64,000 nt of DNA. Source: Rhabdophis nuchalis (taxonomy: Eukaryota > Chordata > Lepidosauria > Squamata > Natricidae). The stretch is from contig CM077645.1 of assembly GCA_039707465.1 (NCBI GenBank), positions 164,449,503 through 164,513,502 of the forward strand, read 5' to 3'. The notes under the pieces were generated by a model, which was not told the origin of the DNA, did no database searches, and worked only from the letters and a program-made list of their open reading frames with translations. Within the stretch, counting starts at the first letter, position 1. Every line of letters begins with the position of its first letter. Shown here in pieces: positions 43,080 through 55,839 of the stretch. The position numbers and the translations under genes are program-made.

Positions 43080-43330
43080 AAGGGTGCTTTCCCTACCGGT
43101 TGGCAAATGTGAGTGGACATCCATCCACGCACACACTTGGGCTTCCGCACATGCACTTTGATTGCACACATGGTTTTCATGCATGCACATGGCTTGAAAA
43201 TGTGATTAAATAGGACTGTATTGAGCCGGGGCAGGTTGGCAAGCTGGGCAGGTTGGGCGGACCCACCTGTGATTTCCACTACCGGTTTGGGAGAACCGGT
43301 CTGAACTGGCTAAATGCCACTTCTAATATG
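43080..43330 (+). mobile_element. Degenerate hAT-like fragment
   Basis: CCCTACCGGTTGGCAAATG and a right end CTACCGGTTTGGGAGAACCGG...TAAATGCCACTTCTAA resemble the CCGGTT-rich termini of the other hAT elements. No clear left end. Confidence 0.5.
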
Positions 43331-43880
43331 CAACATCTGCTTGTGGCACAGTTATAAAGCCAATGGTGTAATCACGTTTTTAATCTTATCTATGTCATTC
43401 GGTGATGGCCTTTAAAATTTCTAAAAACTTTACTAGTCCCTTAAATTTTGTCTTTCATTTTGTCTGTAATGTGAAGAAGCAGTTTAAAATTAAAACCTTC
43501 TTGTAAGATAGAAGGAACCTTTTATAGTAGAAGCATGCCTCTCCTTGCATCTGTGGAATTCAAGAACACAAAGGTTCTACATTCAAGGTAACAGTTTACT
43601 AGAAACTGATAATAGATTTCCCCATTTCCTATATAATCAAAAGTTTGTCTAATCAACATTCTATCGTTCTTATCTGGGTTTTCCTTAAGTATGTCCACGA
43701 CGCAATTATTTCTACAAGTTAGAAACTTCTACAATTAAGTTTAAAAAATATTTGAGATCATCAAAATCTCAAATTGGCTTTAATGGGAATGAAAGAGATT
43801 GCAGATGGACAAAACGAAGACTTCTTGCAGTAATTAAATTGTGTATAAAATTGTAGACATTATACCAGCATATATATATA
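43331..43880. other. Unassigned AT-rich DNA
   Basis: Nothing recognised. Confidence 0.5.
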
Positions 43881-43894
43881 TATACATATATACT

Positions 43895-44327
43895 CTGCAA
43901 AACTCCCGAAAATGGCCCATTTTTTGTGAAAACTGGCCTGTTTTTTTCAAATAAAAGGCATGAATAGCCTGGGGGGATTTGCAGAATGCTCCTGGGGGGC
44001 AAAAGTGAGCAAAAACCGGGCCCATTTTTCGTGAAAATGGGCCATTTTTATGGCAAAAAAATTGCATGCATAGCCTTATGGAGGCTTATAGAGTGCTGCT
44101 GGGGGCTGGGAGGGCAAAAAACGGCCTGTTTTAGGCTCATTTCTGCCCTCCCCAGCCCCCAGGAGCTCTCTGGAAGCCTCTATAAGGCTACGCACAGCCA
44201 TTTGGGTGAAGGGGGCGGGGTTTCGGGAGGCAAAAAATGCTGTATTCAATGTATAAGAGGCACCCAGATTTTCAGCCTCTTTTTAGAGGAAAAAGGTGTG
44301 TCTTATACCCTGAAAAATACGGTACAT
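43895..44327. mobile_element. DNA-element-like repeat (CTTATACCC..AAAATACGGTAC)
   Basis: GC-rich interior with repeated GAAAATGGGCCATTTTT-type palindromic bits (43908-43930 and 44033-44050) and a right end GTGTCTTATACCCTGAAAAATACGGTAC. The AATGTATAAGAGGCACCCAG motif precedes it inversely, as in a folded non-autonomous DNA transposon. Left end not defined. Confidence 0.5.
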
Positions 44328-44509
44328 TGTATTCTGTATAAAATGTTTAGACTTCTTTGAAATGAAGCCACAGCTCTTTCTATAATCTTGAGGGGGGGGA
44401 CGACACCAGTGAGATCTATGCGTACAGAAGGAAAAATAAATTTTGCTCAATGCTAGAAGAAAGATGCAATTCTGTCAGCATCTGTGGGAAATTAAAAGCA
44501 GTGTATGTA

Positions 44510-44683
<174 letters not shown>

Positions 44684-44787
44684 TTGTTTTCACAACTTCC
44701 TGTTAGGGCCCCATTAAGGGAGGAGACATACTGTTTCCCTCTCTGCCTTTCGGCTCATCATAAATTTATTGATCAGCTCATAAAACT

Positions 44788-44859
44788 AACACACACACAC
44801 ACATACACACACACATACACACACACACAGTTTGTGTGTGTGTGTGTGTGTGTGTGTGC
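44788..44859 (+). repeat. (AC)n-(GT)n inverted microsatellite
   Basis: An AC run with a few AT interruptions is followed after AGTTT by a GT run, forming a perfect-looking inverted repeat. Confidence 0.95.
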
Positions 44860-44864
44860 ATAAA

Positions 44865-45205
44865 TTTTTAAATTGTAAGGCACCCTGAGTCAAAAGTAGT
44901 AATAAGATGAAACTAAAGTAATAAGAGAAAATAAATAAATGAAAGTAAACATGTTTAACTTCCATCACTCAAAGTTTATTTTCTTATTATCAAAACTATT
45001 GTTAATCTACATCAACTTCTGAACTATGATGTCTACAGTGTGTTTGTGTGTGTAATTTCTCATTTTTCAATTTTAGCTGGATTTGTATTTCTATTATTGC
45101 ATTTATCTACCCAGCATAAACTTATAACTGGGAAACAAACATCTTTATTTATGATGAGTTTTATACTTTAATGAAAAAGGAACAAAACTTCTTGAAGACT
45201 CTTCA
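44865..45205. other. Unassigned AT-rich DNA
   Basis: Nothing recognised. Confidence 0.5.
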
Positions 45206-45250
45206 AGAATGCAATCCCCCCAACCAGCACTTCACCTCCCAATATAAAAC
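45205..45250 (+). mobile_element. Penelope-like fragment (short)
   Basis: 35 bp (45209-45243, ATGCAATCCCCCCAACCAGC onward) is identical to 53131-53165 within the Penelope-like remnant. Confidence 0.5.
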
Positions 45251-45486
45251 CATTGTTTTAGAACGTTAGATCTGCCAAATCTGGGCTGTAAAAATCCACA
45301 GGATGTATATGATCTTTAACTTTGTATTTCTTTGTATTTCCTTGTTACCTTCTGGGAGGAGGATTTGTGATATCCAAAGCAGAACTTCCAGATTCAGTCA
45401 CAGTTTTCTTCCATGTAGCATAAACCTATATATATGGATGAAGAGTAGATGAGACACATAGATGAGATAGCATACATATACACATG
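45251..45486. other. Unassigned AT-rich DNA
   Basis: Nothing recognised. Confidence 0.5.
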
Positions 45487-45494
45487 CTATATGC

Positions 45495-45860
45495 CAGTGA
45501 TGGTGAACCTATGGCATGTGTGCCTGAAGTGTCATGCAGAGCCATGTCACCTGGCATGTGCGGTGTTGCCTATTCCTCTTCCGGGTTTCTGGCACACATG
45601 CACACACAACAATCAGCTGGCTTTTTTGCATGCAGCAGGGCTGGAAACTGGAAGAGCTGGTCTTCCGTTTTCTGGCGGGAACATTCATGCCAACCATCTG
45701 ATCATCATGTCTGCATGTGCACCGTTAACCGTAAGACTAGCTGGCCATTGTGCATACACACACCAGAAATTTTCCAGCATGTGCATGCCCCCTGGACAGC
45801 TCCTCTTCTGGGTTGCATCCCAGACCAGCACTCGGTGCTAAAAATGTTTTGCCATCTCTG
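45495..45860 (+). mobile_element. Non-autonomous hAT element
   Basis: Ends CAGTGATGGTGAACCTATGG and GTTTTGCCATCTCTG, the same termini as 49191 but a different interior (GGCACACATGCACACACAAC, GTCTGCATGTGCACCG). Flanks CTATATGC and CTTATACA do not match well. A diverged inverse relative lies at 10180-10480. Confidence 0.78.
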
Positions 45861-47235
45861 CTTATACATACATACATATGTGCATTATCTCATCTATGTA
45901 CCTCACCTCACCTCTCCACACCTCAGCTCACCTTACCTTATTTAGTGAATGCCTGGATCTGTGCAACCCAGACGGGATAGAATTCACACATATTTGAATC
46001 ATTTAATGATGAAAACAGACAATGCTTCCTAAGACAACAATCATGGTTAAAATGTAAGTTATGTACAAGGTATAAGTATGCCACAGATTATGGTGGAACT
46101 TCACAATGCAGCAGTCCGACAAATTTTGTGGCATTGTACATTTGTTGCTGTAGAAAGAATTTTGGATTAACCTGATTGCTTTATATGTAAATCAGTTCAG
46201 AAGTTGGCTCATTTACTTTGCCTTCCTTCCTCCAACTGGTGCCAGCTTGGCCTTGCATAATTAATCTGTTTTACTATAACACAACAACAAATCAGGTGTT
46301 TTCTTTGTTTCCTGTAGATAGAAAGGAACAGAAGGTACTTTTCATTCAGTCCATCTTATATGTAGAAATTTGTGAAACTTTTATGTTATTCTTGTAAATG
46401 CGTTTATTGTTTAAATAGAAGTAATTATTTTTCTTTTCCCGCAGGAAGCTTAAGGCTTCTGCCAAATGTCTTTAGCATTCTGCTAGCAGATGTAGCATTT
46501 TTATAATAGAGCCCATATGTTCAATTGTTTTAAGTGGAGGGATGGTAGGTAGCACAATATTGGAAATGGAGATTCAGCTTATGGGAGACGAAAGACAGCT
46601 AAGGAGAGGCTTGATCATTATATGGGAATGTTAAAGGAAAATGTTTTTTTTTTAAAAAGCTACGCTTGTTTGGCAATTGCCATAAAGCAAATAACTTCTT
46701 ATAAAGTAAAACCACTTGCTTTTGCACATTTAAACCAAACCAGCCTATTCCAACTTGAATTTGGCCATATGTTGTGAAGTAACTTTCATTCTTTACACCT
46801 CACTATAATACTTAGAACTGGAAGGAGTTACAGCTTAGTACAATTCTGGTGGATTAGGTTAGAAAACTTTTTAACAGAAAGTATTTTTTTTTAAGTATAT
46901 GCCCCTCTCTTTTTCTTTCTTTATGCTGTAACTTGGGTTCTGCTTGCTCCAGCAGGAAATGATAAATGACAGCTAGAATCTCTACAATGCATACATATTG
47001 AATGGCATCATACAGTGTACTTTGTCATGAGCTTTTGGCTGTGATTTGTTGTAGAAGTCACTATTGGCTAGATTGCTAGATCCTTCTAACTGTTCAATCT
47101 TAATTTATAAACCATAATAACTTCGCTTCATACCACACTTTAAACAACAAATAAGCAGATCACATTTTGATACACCTTATGATCCCAGCCAATACTTTAA
47201 AATTTATAGGTAAAAATAAATTCCCCTTTATGCTG
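45861..47235. other. Unassigned AT-rich DNA
   Basis: No element or gene recognised. Confidence 0.5.
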
Positions 47236-47244
47236 AATTCAATT

Positions 47245-47718
47245 CTTAATGATTGGAAATATATCTCCTTACTTACGAGATCGCCTTCTGCCACCAAGAG
47301 CCTCTCACCAGCTAGTACGCTTCCATAGAGAGGGTCTCCTCATGGTGCCGTTGGCTAGACAATGTCGACTGGCAACACCCAGGGGGAGAGCCTTCTCTGT
47401 GGGAGCACCTATACTTTGGAACGAATTGCCCCCAGAATTAAGAACTATCCCTGACTTACGCACCTTCCACTGTGGTCTCAAAACCTTTTTCTTCCAACAA
47501 GCTGGGCTGGCATAAAACATGATTTTTAAACTCAAATTTTTATTAATTTTAATCAGGGTTAGTTTGGGGTTTTTTTCTACATTTTGGCCAATATGTTTTT
47601 TAAAAGCTTTTTTAACTTTTGTATATTTGTTTTTATTCTGGCTGTACACCGCCCTGAGTCCTTCGGGAGTAGGGCGGCATAAAAAACCAATAAAACTCAA
47701 AAACTCAAACTCAAAACT
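47245..47718 (+). mobile_element. L2-clade LINE, 3' fragment with AAACTC tail
   Basis: 5'-truncated copy coding for HREGLLMVPLARQCRLATPRG, LWNELPPELR and FFFQQAGLA, then a 3' UTR with CCGCCCTGAGTCCTTCGGG and a tail of AAACTC-type units. Confidence 0.9.
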
Positions 47719-47786
47719 CGGTTGACTAGATGGCCACTGAGTAGCCTTCTAGACCTAAATTGCTGTGCTGTTTTTCTTTCTTTTTT

Positions 47787-47880
47787 TCCTTCCTTCCTTC
47801 CTTTCTTCCTTCCTTCCTTCCTTCCTTCCTTCCTTCCTTCCTTCCTTCCTTCCTTCCTTACTTACTTACTTACTTACTTA
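47787..47880 (+). repeat. (CCTT)n(ACTT)n microsatellite
   Basis: CCTT units (about 17) pass into ACTT units (about 6). Confidence 0.95.
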
Positions 47881-48440
47881 GCAATTTTCTACAACTTTCT
47901 CATCCAAATATTGTCTGAGCTTGACTATAATGTCCAGAAAAATTCAGCCACATTTTGCTACCTACTAAAAACAAAACTCATAAAGTAATCAGAAAATTTC
48001 TGAATCATGAATTAACACCTCAGTATCTCTGACTACAGAATGATTGCAATAACAAAGCTCAGTTATAGACAGTGTCATTTGTTCAAAACAAAGTTCATTC
48101 ATGTAACAGTTTCCTAACTTTAGATTGATATTGGGAAGCCTGTTGCCCTTTAAAACATGACTTAGAAACCTATCTTCAGAAACACTTGAACAGCAGGGAC
48201 CATTAAAGCAAATGGAACTTTCTAGTAGGGAAGCATTTTGTTGATTCATAGCCTAAGTCAGCTCAAGAGAACCTTACGAGAACGAATTCTGCATGGGATG
48301 GAATAACTTTTGCTTTGACAAAGTATAGAGGAAACATAAAAAGGTGAGAGATTGTACTCATTATTATTTTCCAGAAACAGAAAATATCTAGAAGGCATAT
48401 GAAGATTTGTTCAAGGTCAAAATAGGATTTGTGGCAGAAC
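47881..48440. other. Unassigned AT-rich DNA
   Basis: Nothing recognised. Confidence 0.5.
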
Positions 48441-48514
48441 AAAAAAATAAACTCAAACATTGTTTGATAAAAAAATAAACTCAAACATTGTTTGATAAAA
48501 AAATAAACTCAAAC
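48441..48514 (+). repeat. 28-bp tandem repeat
   Basis: Unit of 28 bp, seven A then TAAACTCAAACATTGTTTGAT, in 2.6 identical copies. Confidence 0.9.
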
Positions 48515-48714
48515 CTTTCCGTTTGAACCATGCCAGTGCATTTCTAGGAATTTTGTTGATTTTCATGGTCATTACATTTGTGAAAAGAAGATCAGTTTTT
48601 CAGTCACCATTTGGGGAAAAATAGATTGAAATTGTTAGCCAAGCATTTATTTAAAAGGGATGAATCATCATTCCCATCATTTAGATATAAAGTTATTTTG
48701 TCTAGGGACGCAGT

Positions 48715-49046
48715 AGCTCAGTGGCTAAGACACTGAGCTGGTCAATCAGAAAGGTCAGCAGTTCAGCAGTTTGAATCCCTAGTGCCATGCAACAGAGTGA
48801 GCTCCCGTTACTTGTCCCAGCTTCTGCCAACCTAGCAGTTTGAAAGCATGTAAAATGGAAGTAGAAAAATAGGAACCACCTAATAGTGACAGTGTTCTGT
48901 GCACCTTCAGCGTTTAGTCATGCGAGCCACATGACCATGGAAATGTCTTCAGACAGCGCTGGATCTTCAGCTTTGAAATGGAGATGAGCACCACCCCCCT
49001 AGAGTCGGGAACAGCGAGTACATATTTGCGAGGGGAACCTTTACCT
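48715..49046 (+). mobile_element. Sauria-type SINE, full length
   Basis: Head GCAGTAGCTCAGTGGCTAAG, middle CTTGTCCCAGCTTCTGCC and GTTTGAAAGCATGTAAAA, end CCTAGAGTCGGGAACAGCG and GAGGGGAACCTTTACC. Flanked by ATTTTGTCTA (48705-48714) and ATTTTGCCTA (49047-49056), a target duplication with one change. Confidence 0.92.
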
Positions 49047-49190
49047 ATTTTGCCTATGAAAATGCATTCACCTTGAACATTCTTGTGGTTTTGTGGAATT
49101 CCATTATTCCTCCTTCTCAGATTCTAGTACCATTTTGTATGTGTTAAAATATTCACTTTATACCTTTCAGGATCCATCTATACTCTATAG

Positions 49191-49560
49191 CAGTGATGGC
49201 GAACCTATGGCACGGGTGCCACAGGTGGCACGCGGAACCATTTATTAGGGCACACGAGGCATTGCCCTGTCAGCTCCAGTACGTATGTGTGCACTGGCCA
49301 GCTGATTTAGGCCTTCTTTTGAGGCTGTTTTTCACCCTCTGGAGGCTTCAGGGAAGCTCCTGAAGCCTCTGGAAGTGGGGAGGGGAGGCTGTTTTCACCC
49401 TCCCCCAGCTCCTAGAAAGCCTCTGGAGCCTGGGGAGGGCGAAAAAAGCACGCCCAAAGCAGGGGGCCACGCACATAGCATTGTGGGTATGGCATGCCCA
49501 TGCCCCCCCCCCTGCGCTCCCCCCGCTTTTGGCACGCGAACACAAGTTTTGCCATCACTG
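49191..49560 (+). mobile_element. Non-autonomous hAT element (GATGGCGAACC type)
   Basis: Ends CAGTGATGGCGAACCTATGG and GTTTTGCCATCACTG, with flanks CTCTATAG (49183-49190) and CTCTACAG (49561-49568), 7 of 8 identical. GC-rich interior shared with 33503-33877 in inverse orientation. No transposase. Confidence 0.92.
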
Positions 49561-49569
49561 CTCTACAGA

Positions 49570-51085
49570 ATCTAATATGTGTATATCTATTTACTGAATT
49601 CTCAAAAGACAACACAAATCCCTGGCAAAATGCCTCCTAATCTCTTTCACACTTTTGTGCTCATCGTTCTCTGATTTTAAAATTAATGTTTGGAATACAA
49701 CGCTCAAAATATAACAATTTCAGAAATATCCCAACCTTAATTAGCATTGTTCTGAGTTGAAACGAGTTGGTGATAAGGGATAAGGCCACTTTCAAGCGAA
49801 TCCCCTACTGGTTTTGCATGCATGGTTGCTTTCAAAAATCTTTGCAGAAAGTTTGTGTAAGCTGGTAAGGCTATTCAGCCAAATCTTCTATCCTGTCTTC
49901 ACACTAGCTGTGCTAAGATGTTTCTAAGCCTGTGTGAGGATTTGGTCTATATCATTATACTTGCTCTTAAGCATTTGGTTAATTTTAGCCAGCTTTACCT
50001 CTATATCTTTGATTAAAAAGCTGCATTTGATGGGCTTGGCATTTTCAGCGTTTGGCTTCCCAGCTTTGTTTGACCCTTAGGGACTAGGAACTTGCCAATA
50101 GAGCACAAAAGCCAAAAAAAGAGAGACTGTACAATAATTGGAATGCAGCTGAAGGGATTGTTTAGGTATACCTTGAAGGGATTCACTATTGCATCTCAGT
50201 TCAGAGACCCTGTCCAACATATGAAATGGAGGAATGAAGCTTTTTTAAAAAAAATAAAAAAAATTGCTTATTTTTCACTTGAGCCTTTAGAAGTAAGCCG
50301 TGTTTTGCAATTGATATAAAATATCTTCCTTCAGGACAGGCTTTGCTTCTCTTCTTGAATTTAGAAGCATTTGCCAGCAAGACATCCTGTTGCCTTTGGC
50401 TTGGATTTGAGTTTTGTAGCTCATTTTTGCCCCTCTGCTTTCAGTCAAAGCCTCTCCAATTTGTCAAACCTGAAAATCTCTGTCTTTTTAGACACTTGGT
50501 TGTAGCCTTTTTAGTCACCCTAAATTATTTCTAGCAATGGCAAGGTTTTCTTAAAAACAAAAGATGCTTCAAAACATGATGTAGGTTCTTTCAGGAATCT
50601 TTGGCACTGGGATATTTTCGATAGCCTTTGGTTGATTTAAATGCAGAAGGAACCGAAGTGTGTGCTTCAACCCTTGCCTCTTTTGTTCAGCTTTTTGAAA
50701 AGAAAAGTTCAATTTAATGTAACACCTTGAAGTATTTTCTCTTGGAATTACATTTTCTTCACATTCCTATCAACGGTTTAAAGGCAGGTCCTATCTGTTT
50801 AATTTTGGACTTCATAATAACTTGAGATCAACATTATTACCTTCAAAGGAAATTAAACTCAATGTTTATGGAAGATGTGAGTTTGTAGACAATAGCGATT
50901 CGGGGTAAATGGAATATAATGCTTTTAGGTCAAATGTTTATCTCATGCATAACCCTTTTCACTGCTTACACTTTTAAACTTTTGCATTTTAAAAATGGAT
51001 GAAGTCTTATTAAATATTCCCTGCAAACAAAAGTAAGGAATTCCAGTGCACTGTTTTTCTTCTTTCATTCCCTTCTATTAAATGT
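49570..51085. other. Unassigned AT-rich DNA
   Basis: No gene or element recognised. Confidence 0.5.
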
Positions 51086-51087
51086 AT

Positions 51088-51137
51088 CCTCCTTCCCTCC
51101 CTCCCTCCCCCCTTCCTCCCTCCCTCTCTCCCTCTAT
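51088..51137 (+). repeat. (CCCT)n microsatellite
   Basis: Imperfect TCCC run. Confidence 0.9.
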
Positions 51138-52635
51138 ATTATATTATCTAAATTTATATTATCTAAATTTATCATTGGCTAATCTGTACATAAAATGTGA
51201 AAAGGGAAATTATTTTTATAACATTGGAACAATATTTTAATTTAAACAAACATTTTGATTGCCCCTTGAAATAAGGTACTGTTCTATTAGAATTAGGGTT
51301 CAGTTTGGCATTGAGATATGGAATTAGCATATCTGCATGTGTGTATTTTGTTTTGAAATAAAGCAGATGTAAGTCCCATTTGACAAATGCTTATTACATT
51401 GACAAATCTACCAAATCTACCTCCAGTAAAAGCCCCCAAAAGGTTTAAAAAAAGGTATGAGGAAAAATATCTGAGGAAAATTAGGCAAATGATATTTAAG
51501 TATTCAACTGCCAAAAACCATTCTACCATGTCCAGGTGACATTTTCTCAGTAATATAAATGAAAATGGCATTGACAGAAAATGTATTTTGTATGTGGAAA
51601 GTTTCATTTTCAATTCTTGATATTGCAAGGTACAAATGAAGTGTAAACTCTTTCTTAAATCTTACATAGCATCTGACAATCATAGTATGAAGAATTTTGA
51701 GTATTGTGGAGCAATGAACCTATCAGATATAAGGCAGATTGACATGTCTTTAAAATCTCATCTCCCATGATAAAATAAATAATGGACCATCTGCTACACT
51801 TGATTCAGGTATGTAAAGCAGCCATGTTGCCCTACCACAGAAGTGTGGTCCACCTTGAGTGATTACTCAGTGACAGCATAGGAACAAATGTTAAGAGGAC
51901 TCTAATTACCAAACACAAATCTTGGCAGAAGAATCTATTTCTAGAAACTCATTATAATTATGTTCAGTCAAACAGCAACCTCATCTGAGGTTTTAGACAG
52001 CAAATGACACCAAAGGTCTGATTAAGCAAGTAGTAATTTTAGGTGTACAGAAAGTGTACCAAATGACAACATAAAACAAACTATTTTGAAAATATTAACA
52101 TAAATCTAGGATGGTGTCTATTTTAATTTTATTTTAATGAGGTATGTAATAGAAAACCTAACAGTGCTTAAAGTAACAGATTTTTGTTTGCTAAGCTTGG
52201 CTGCTGGTGAAAAATGATCTGCAAACTGATTAGGTTAGAAATATAATGTGCATTAAAATTGCTTAAGTAACTAAGTCAGGATTTAGCCAAAGCTAATGAA
52301 AATACCTTGAGGGTAGCACTATTACTGCACTGCCTTGAAATTATGATTTCAGGAAGAAAATTGAGCAACATATTTAAGTGGTGGACAAAAATAACTTTAA
52401 CTGTTAATAAAGGACAGAGACCATTAAAATATAAATTACAGGTGAACTTTAGAAAACAAGTTTCCTGCAGCACTATAATTAGAAATTGTAACACTGTTGT
52501 ACTTTGTAGATAGAAAACAGGATAAATCCATGGCCTGCTTTTAATCCAAGGGTGAGAGGAAGCTTTGCTCCAGTTTAATTATGAAATTTTAGAATTCATT
52601 CTTCCTAAACTATCATTATTGGCAGGATTTGGCAT
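51138..52635. other. Unassigned AT-rich DNA
   Basis: No gene or element recognised. Confidence 0.5.
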
Positions 52636-52639
52636 GCTG

Positions 52640-53345
52640 AGTATAATTTTCAACAACGACCTCCTCCTATGCCTGAAAAGTTTTTGACCAGTGTATTACC
52701 TGTTCTAACATGCCAGGGAAAAACAGACACTAACCTTACAATCGATGCAAAAGCTATGACTGATGCGAAGAACCATGGAAAGATACATGATAGAAAGATC
52801 TGCACAATTCACATGGATTGTTCCATGATATTAACAAACATCACTTCAATTAAAAAACAGGATCTACGAACACTGGCTGGCAGTCAAAAGCCATGATCCC
52901 AAATCCTTAATTTGTACTTACACTAACACCAAACGGCACCAGTTTGATTGGAGCAACACAAAAATTATCAGCCACGCTACCACCCAATATGCTTGAGAGT
53001 TCATCAAATCCTGGTGCTCCACAAGCAATTCCATCAGCAGACACATTGACCTACAACCAGCCTACAAACCCCTCAGAATCCAAATCAATCACACAGCTAA
53101 CCAGAGACAGTACCGACTCTTAACCAACCTATGCAATCCCCCCAACCAGCACTTCACCTCCCAATGACCCTTGCCTGATATAACCTCCCCTTCAAAAGAC
53201 CCATCACAAGACTCCTAGTGATGACTCCCACCTGACTCATCACAAGACCCATCACGAAGCCCTTTTCAACAGAAGAACATTGACATCCCCCAAACTGTCG
53301 ATGTTACCTGGTAACAAAATGTTCCAAAACCAGTCCACAAGTTTG
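52640..53345 (+). mobile_element. Penelope-like element remnant (GIY-YIG end)
   Basis: Across 52869-53095 one frame reads KSHDPKSLICTYTNTKRHQ, FDWSNTKIISHATTQYA, a stop, then EFIKSWCSTSNSISRHIDL and QPAYKPLR. This pattern (HDP.SL, a His near FDW.N, then EFI.SW...RHIDL..AYK.LR) is the C-terminal GIY-YIG-associated part of Penelope-type retroelements. A hairpin GTTAC-CTG-GTAAC after CTGTCGAT (53295-53320) matches the expected place of a hammerhead-like motif, here decayed. Stops and substitutions make it inactive. Confidence 0.6.
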
Positions 53346-54490
53346 GAGAATGAACTTTCTTTCCTACCATACATTGGCCATATTAATTTGTATTGCCTAG
53401 ATATGGTAGCCTCTGTTTACTTATCCTGACATCTTGACTGCTTCATTGGAGAATCAATAGAATACTAATATTTTATTGATTTTTAAAAGTCTTCTGGTTT
53501 GGGATGCAGCAGTATTAATTGCAGTATAATGTAGCTTTTCAAATAATTTGAAGCTCATTTCCTATTGGCCATAGCAACAGAATTGGTCAGGACTGATTGG
53601 AATTATAATTCAAAATGTAGGGGGAGCAAAGATTCACCATCTTCAGTATAACAAATTACTTCTTTCTAGGTTTGGAGTTAAATGTAATGCTTGGATGATT
53701 TGTACCCATTATTCTTTTGAAAGCTTTCATTTTATTGAAATGTAATATTGCTTGTTATTGGCTTGAGGTCACTGTAACTATTAGTGCAACAAAAAATGGA
53801 GCTGGATAATAGTACTTACAGCTTACAGCAGGCAATCTTATTTTACATATTCGTATAAGCAATGGCTTGTGATTATCTTCATGATTTATTTACACAGTGC
53901 TACTTCTGAAGGTATTTGCAAATAGAGCTGTCTTTTTAACGTCTAGTCACTTATCCATTGTATCTGCTTTAATTTGCAGTTTAATTGGATATGGGTTTAT
54001 GGTTATGTGGTTGAGGAAAAAGCCACACACAATAAAGCCTTTTTTTAATCATTGTATTACAAAATGGTTGATAATGCTGCCTAAAAAACCTAGCTGAGAA
54101 TCATGTAACCATTGGGTTGTGGCAGAGGACCCTATGATGTCAGATCATGAATAGAATTAAAACATGTCTGTCTAACTTGAAAACACCTATCTAGCTGGTC
54201 CAGTATTTTCAGTTTATGCTAGCAACACATGGAAAAAACAGCGAACTCTCTAAGGAGCTCTGTGAACAGCTAATAGCATACATTTACCATATGTCTCATA
54301 TTTTAATACGAGAAAATTTTGTAACAGAGAAGCATCAACTCTGGTCTCTATCCATGTAAATTCTTCATGGCTATTTTAGAGCAATAACTTCATACATTCC
54401 AGTTGAATTAGCTTAGAAACTTTCAGAAGCAAGTAATTACATCATCATCATCATCCACATTGTTTTTCTGCATGCATAGGACATATTTTT
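53346..54490. other. Unassigned AT-rich DNA
   Basis: Nothing recognised. Confidence 0.5.
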
Positions 54491-54499
54491 GGTCTAAAT

Positions 54500-54943
54500 C
54501 AGGGGTTGGCTTCAAAAATTTCAGCAAAATGTTCACTGCCCCATGGCTGGGTGGACATGGCCTAGTCGGCTCCTGCACCACGGCGGTGGGGAGGTGCTTT
54601 TAGTCCTCCCCAGGCTACTGAGGCTTTCCTCAAGCCTCTGGGAAGGTGAAAACTGCTTTCCCCAGGTGTGGAAGCCCGCTGAAGGACAGAAACAGGCTCA
54701 TTTCTGGACTTCCAGACTCTCCGGTAGAACCATTTTCTCCCCTTCTCTCGCCTCCACACAGTCCCTGCACTCATCTGGCATGATGAATGGGCCATGTGGA
54801 GACTCCTGGAAGGGACAGGGTGGGTTGGGAGGGGCAGGGTAGGCATGGCCATCCAGGGGTAGCATTTGGAGGTTCGCCAAACTGGGTAGAATCTTAGCTA
54901 GAGGATTGTCCAAACCTGTGAGAACCCCAGCAGCCCTCCCCTA
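54500..54943 (+). mobile_element. Non-autonomous hAT element with perfect TSD
   Basis: Starts CAGGGGTTGGCTTC and ends CAGCCCTCCCCTA, imperfect inverted ends. Exact duplication GTCTAAAT (54492-54499 and 54944-54951). GC-rich interior without transposase. Confidence 0.88.
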
Positions 54944-55029
54944 GTCTAAATTATCTTATTATTCTGTCACTTAGCATTAGAACTTTGCATTCTGTGCCAT
55001 TCTAGTTCATCTCTAAAAGGAAAAGGTCC

Positions 55030-55490
55030 TGACAGGAATTCTGGACACCTGCTATAGATCACCACTTATTTAGCAACCATTTGACATTATGACAGTGTTG
55101 AATGAGGAGGACTTATGACACATCCTCAGTCATCACAAGACACACATGATGGGAATTTAGGTGCTTGGCAACCAATTCACAATTATGACTTTGCATGTGT
55201 CCTTCAGTGATTGCCATTTGCAACTTTTAGTGAGGGCTTCTGACAATTACAAATACAATGGTGAAACCTGCAGGAAGTTGATCATGTGACTCTGGGATGC
55301 TATGACCATATGGAAATTACATAATGGCAGCATCTGGGATTTCCACAACTGCCATCATAACTCAGCACTGATGCATGTGATATCACATTTTACAATGTGA
55401 CACTTAGCAATGGAATTTTTTCTTCAAATTATCACAGTTAAGCAAGGGCAACTTGCTTAAGTAAACAATTCTTGTTTAAAATAATTAGCA
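55030..55490. mobile_element. Old interspersed repeat (TTAGCAACC / GTTAAGCAA type)
   Basis: Repeated words such as TTAGCAACCATTTGACATTATGAC, GATCATGTGACTCTGGGATG and CACAGTTAAGCAAGGGC match a common folded squamate DNA repeat in style. Ends are too decayed to define. Confidence 0.4.
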
Positions 55491-55780
55491 ACTTGAGGCA
55501 GAAAACAATTTATATATAAGACAAGACCACAATTTGTTTGGGGCCTATAAAGTAGATGCACGTTGGGTCCCATTGACTGAACAATATCCAATGGGACCTT
55601 TCTCGGTTGTGGCACTGGTCCTCAGGAATAATAGGCCTCCAGTTATTTGCATGGCTCCCCCCAAATGATATTCAGGAAGGTATTTAAGAGACTAGATGTT
55701 TTCCCAGGCTTTGGGGCAGGGGGATGGCTAAATAAACATGTACAGTTTACATGTTTGCCCTTAGGCTCTTTATAATTTCT
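55491..55780. other. Unassigned AT-rich DNA
   Basis: Nothing recognised. Confidence 0.5.
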
Positions 55781-55781
55781 G

Positions 55782-55782
<1 letters not shown>

Positions 55783-55838
<56 letters not shown>
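55783..55838 (+). repeat. (GT)n microsatellite
   Basis: About 27 perfect TG units. Confidence 0.97.

Positions 55839-55839
<1 letters not shown>

Noticed and set aside
45487..45868. Target duplication around the 45495 hAT element
   Set aside because: CTATATGC and CTTATACA match at too few positions to count as a duplication, although the inverted ends are clear.
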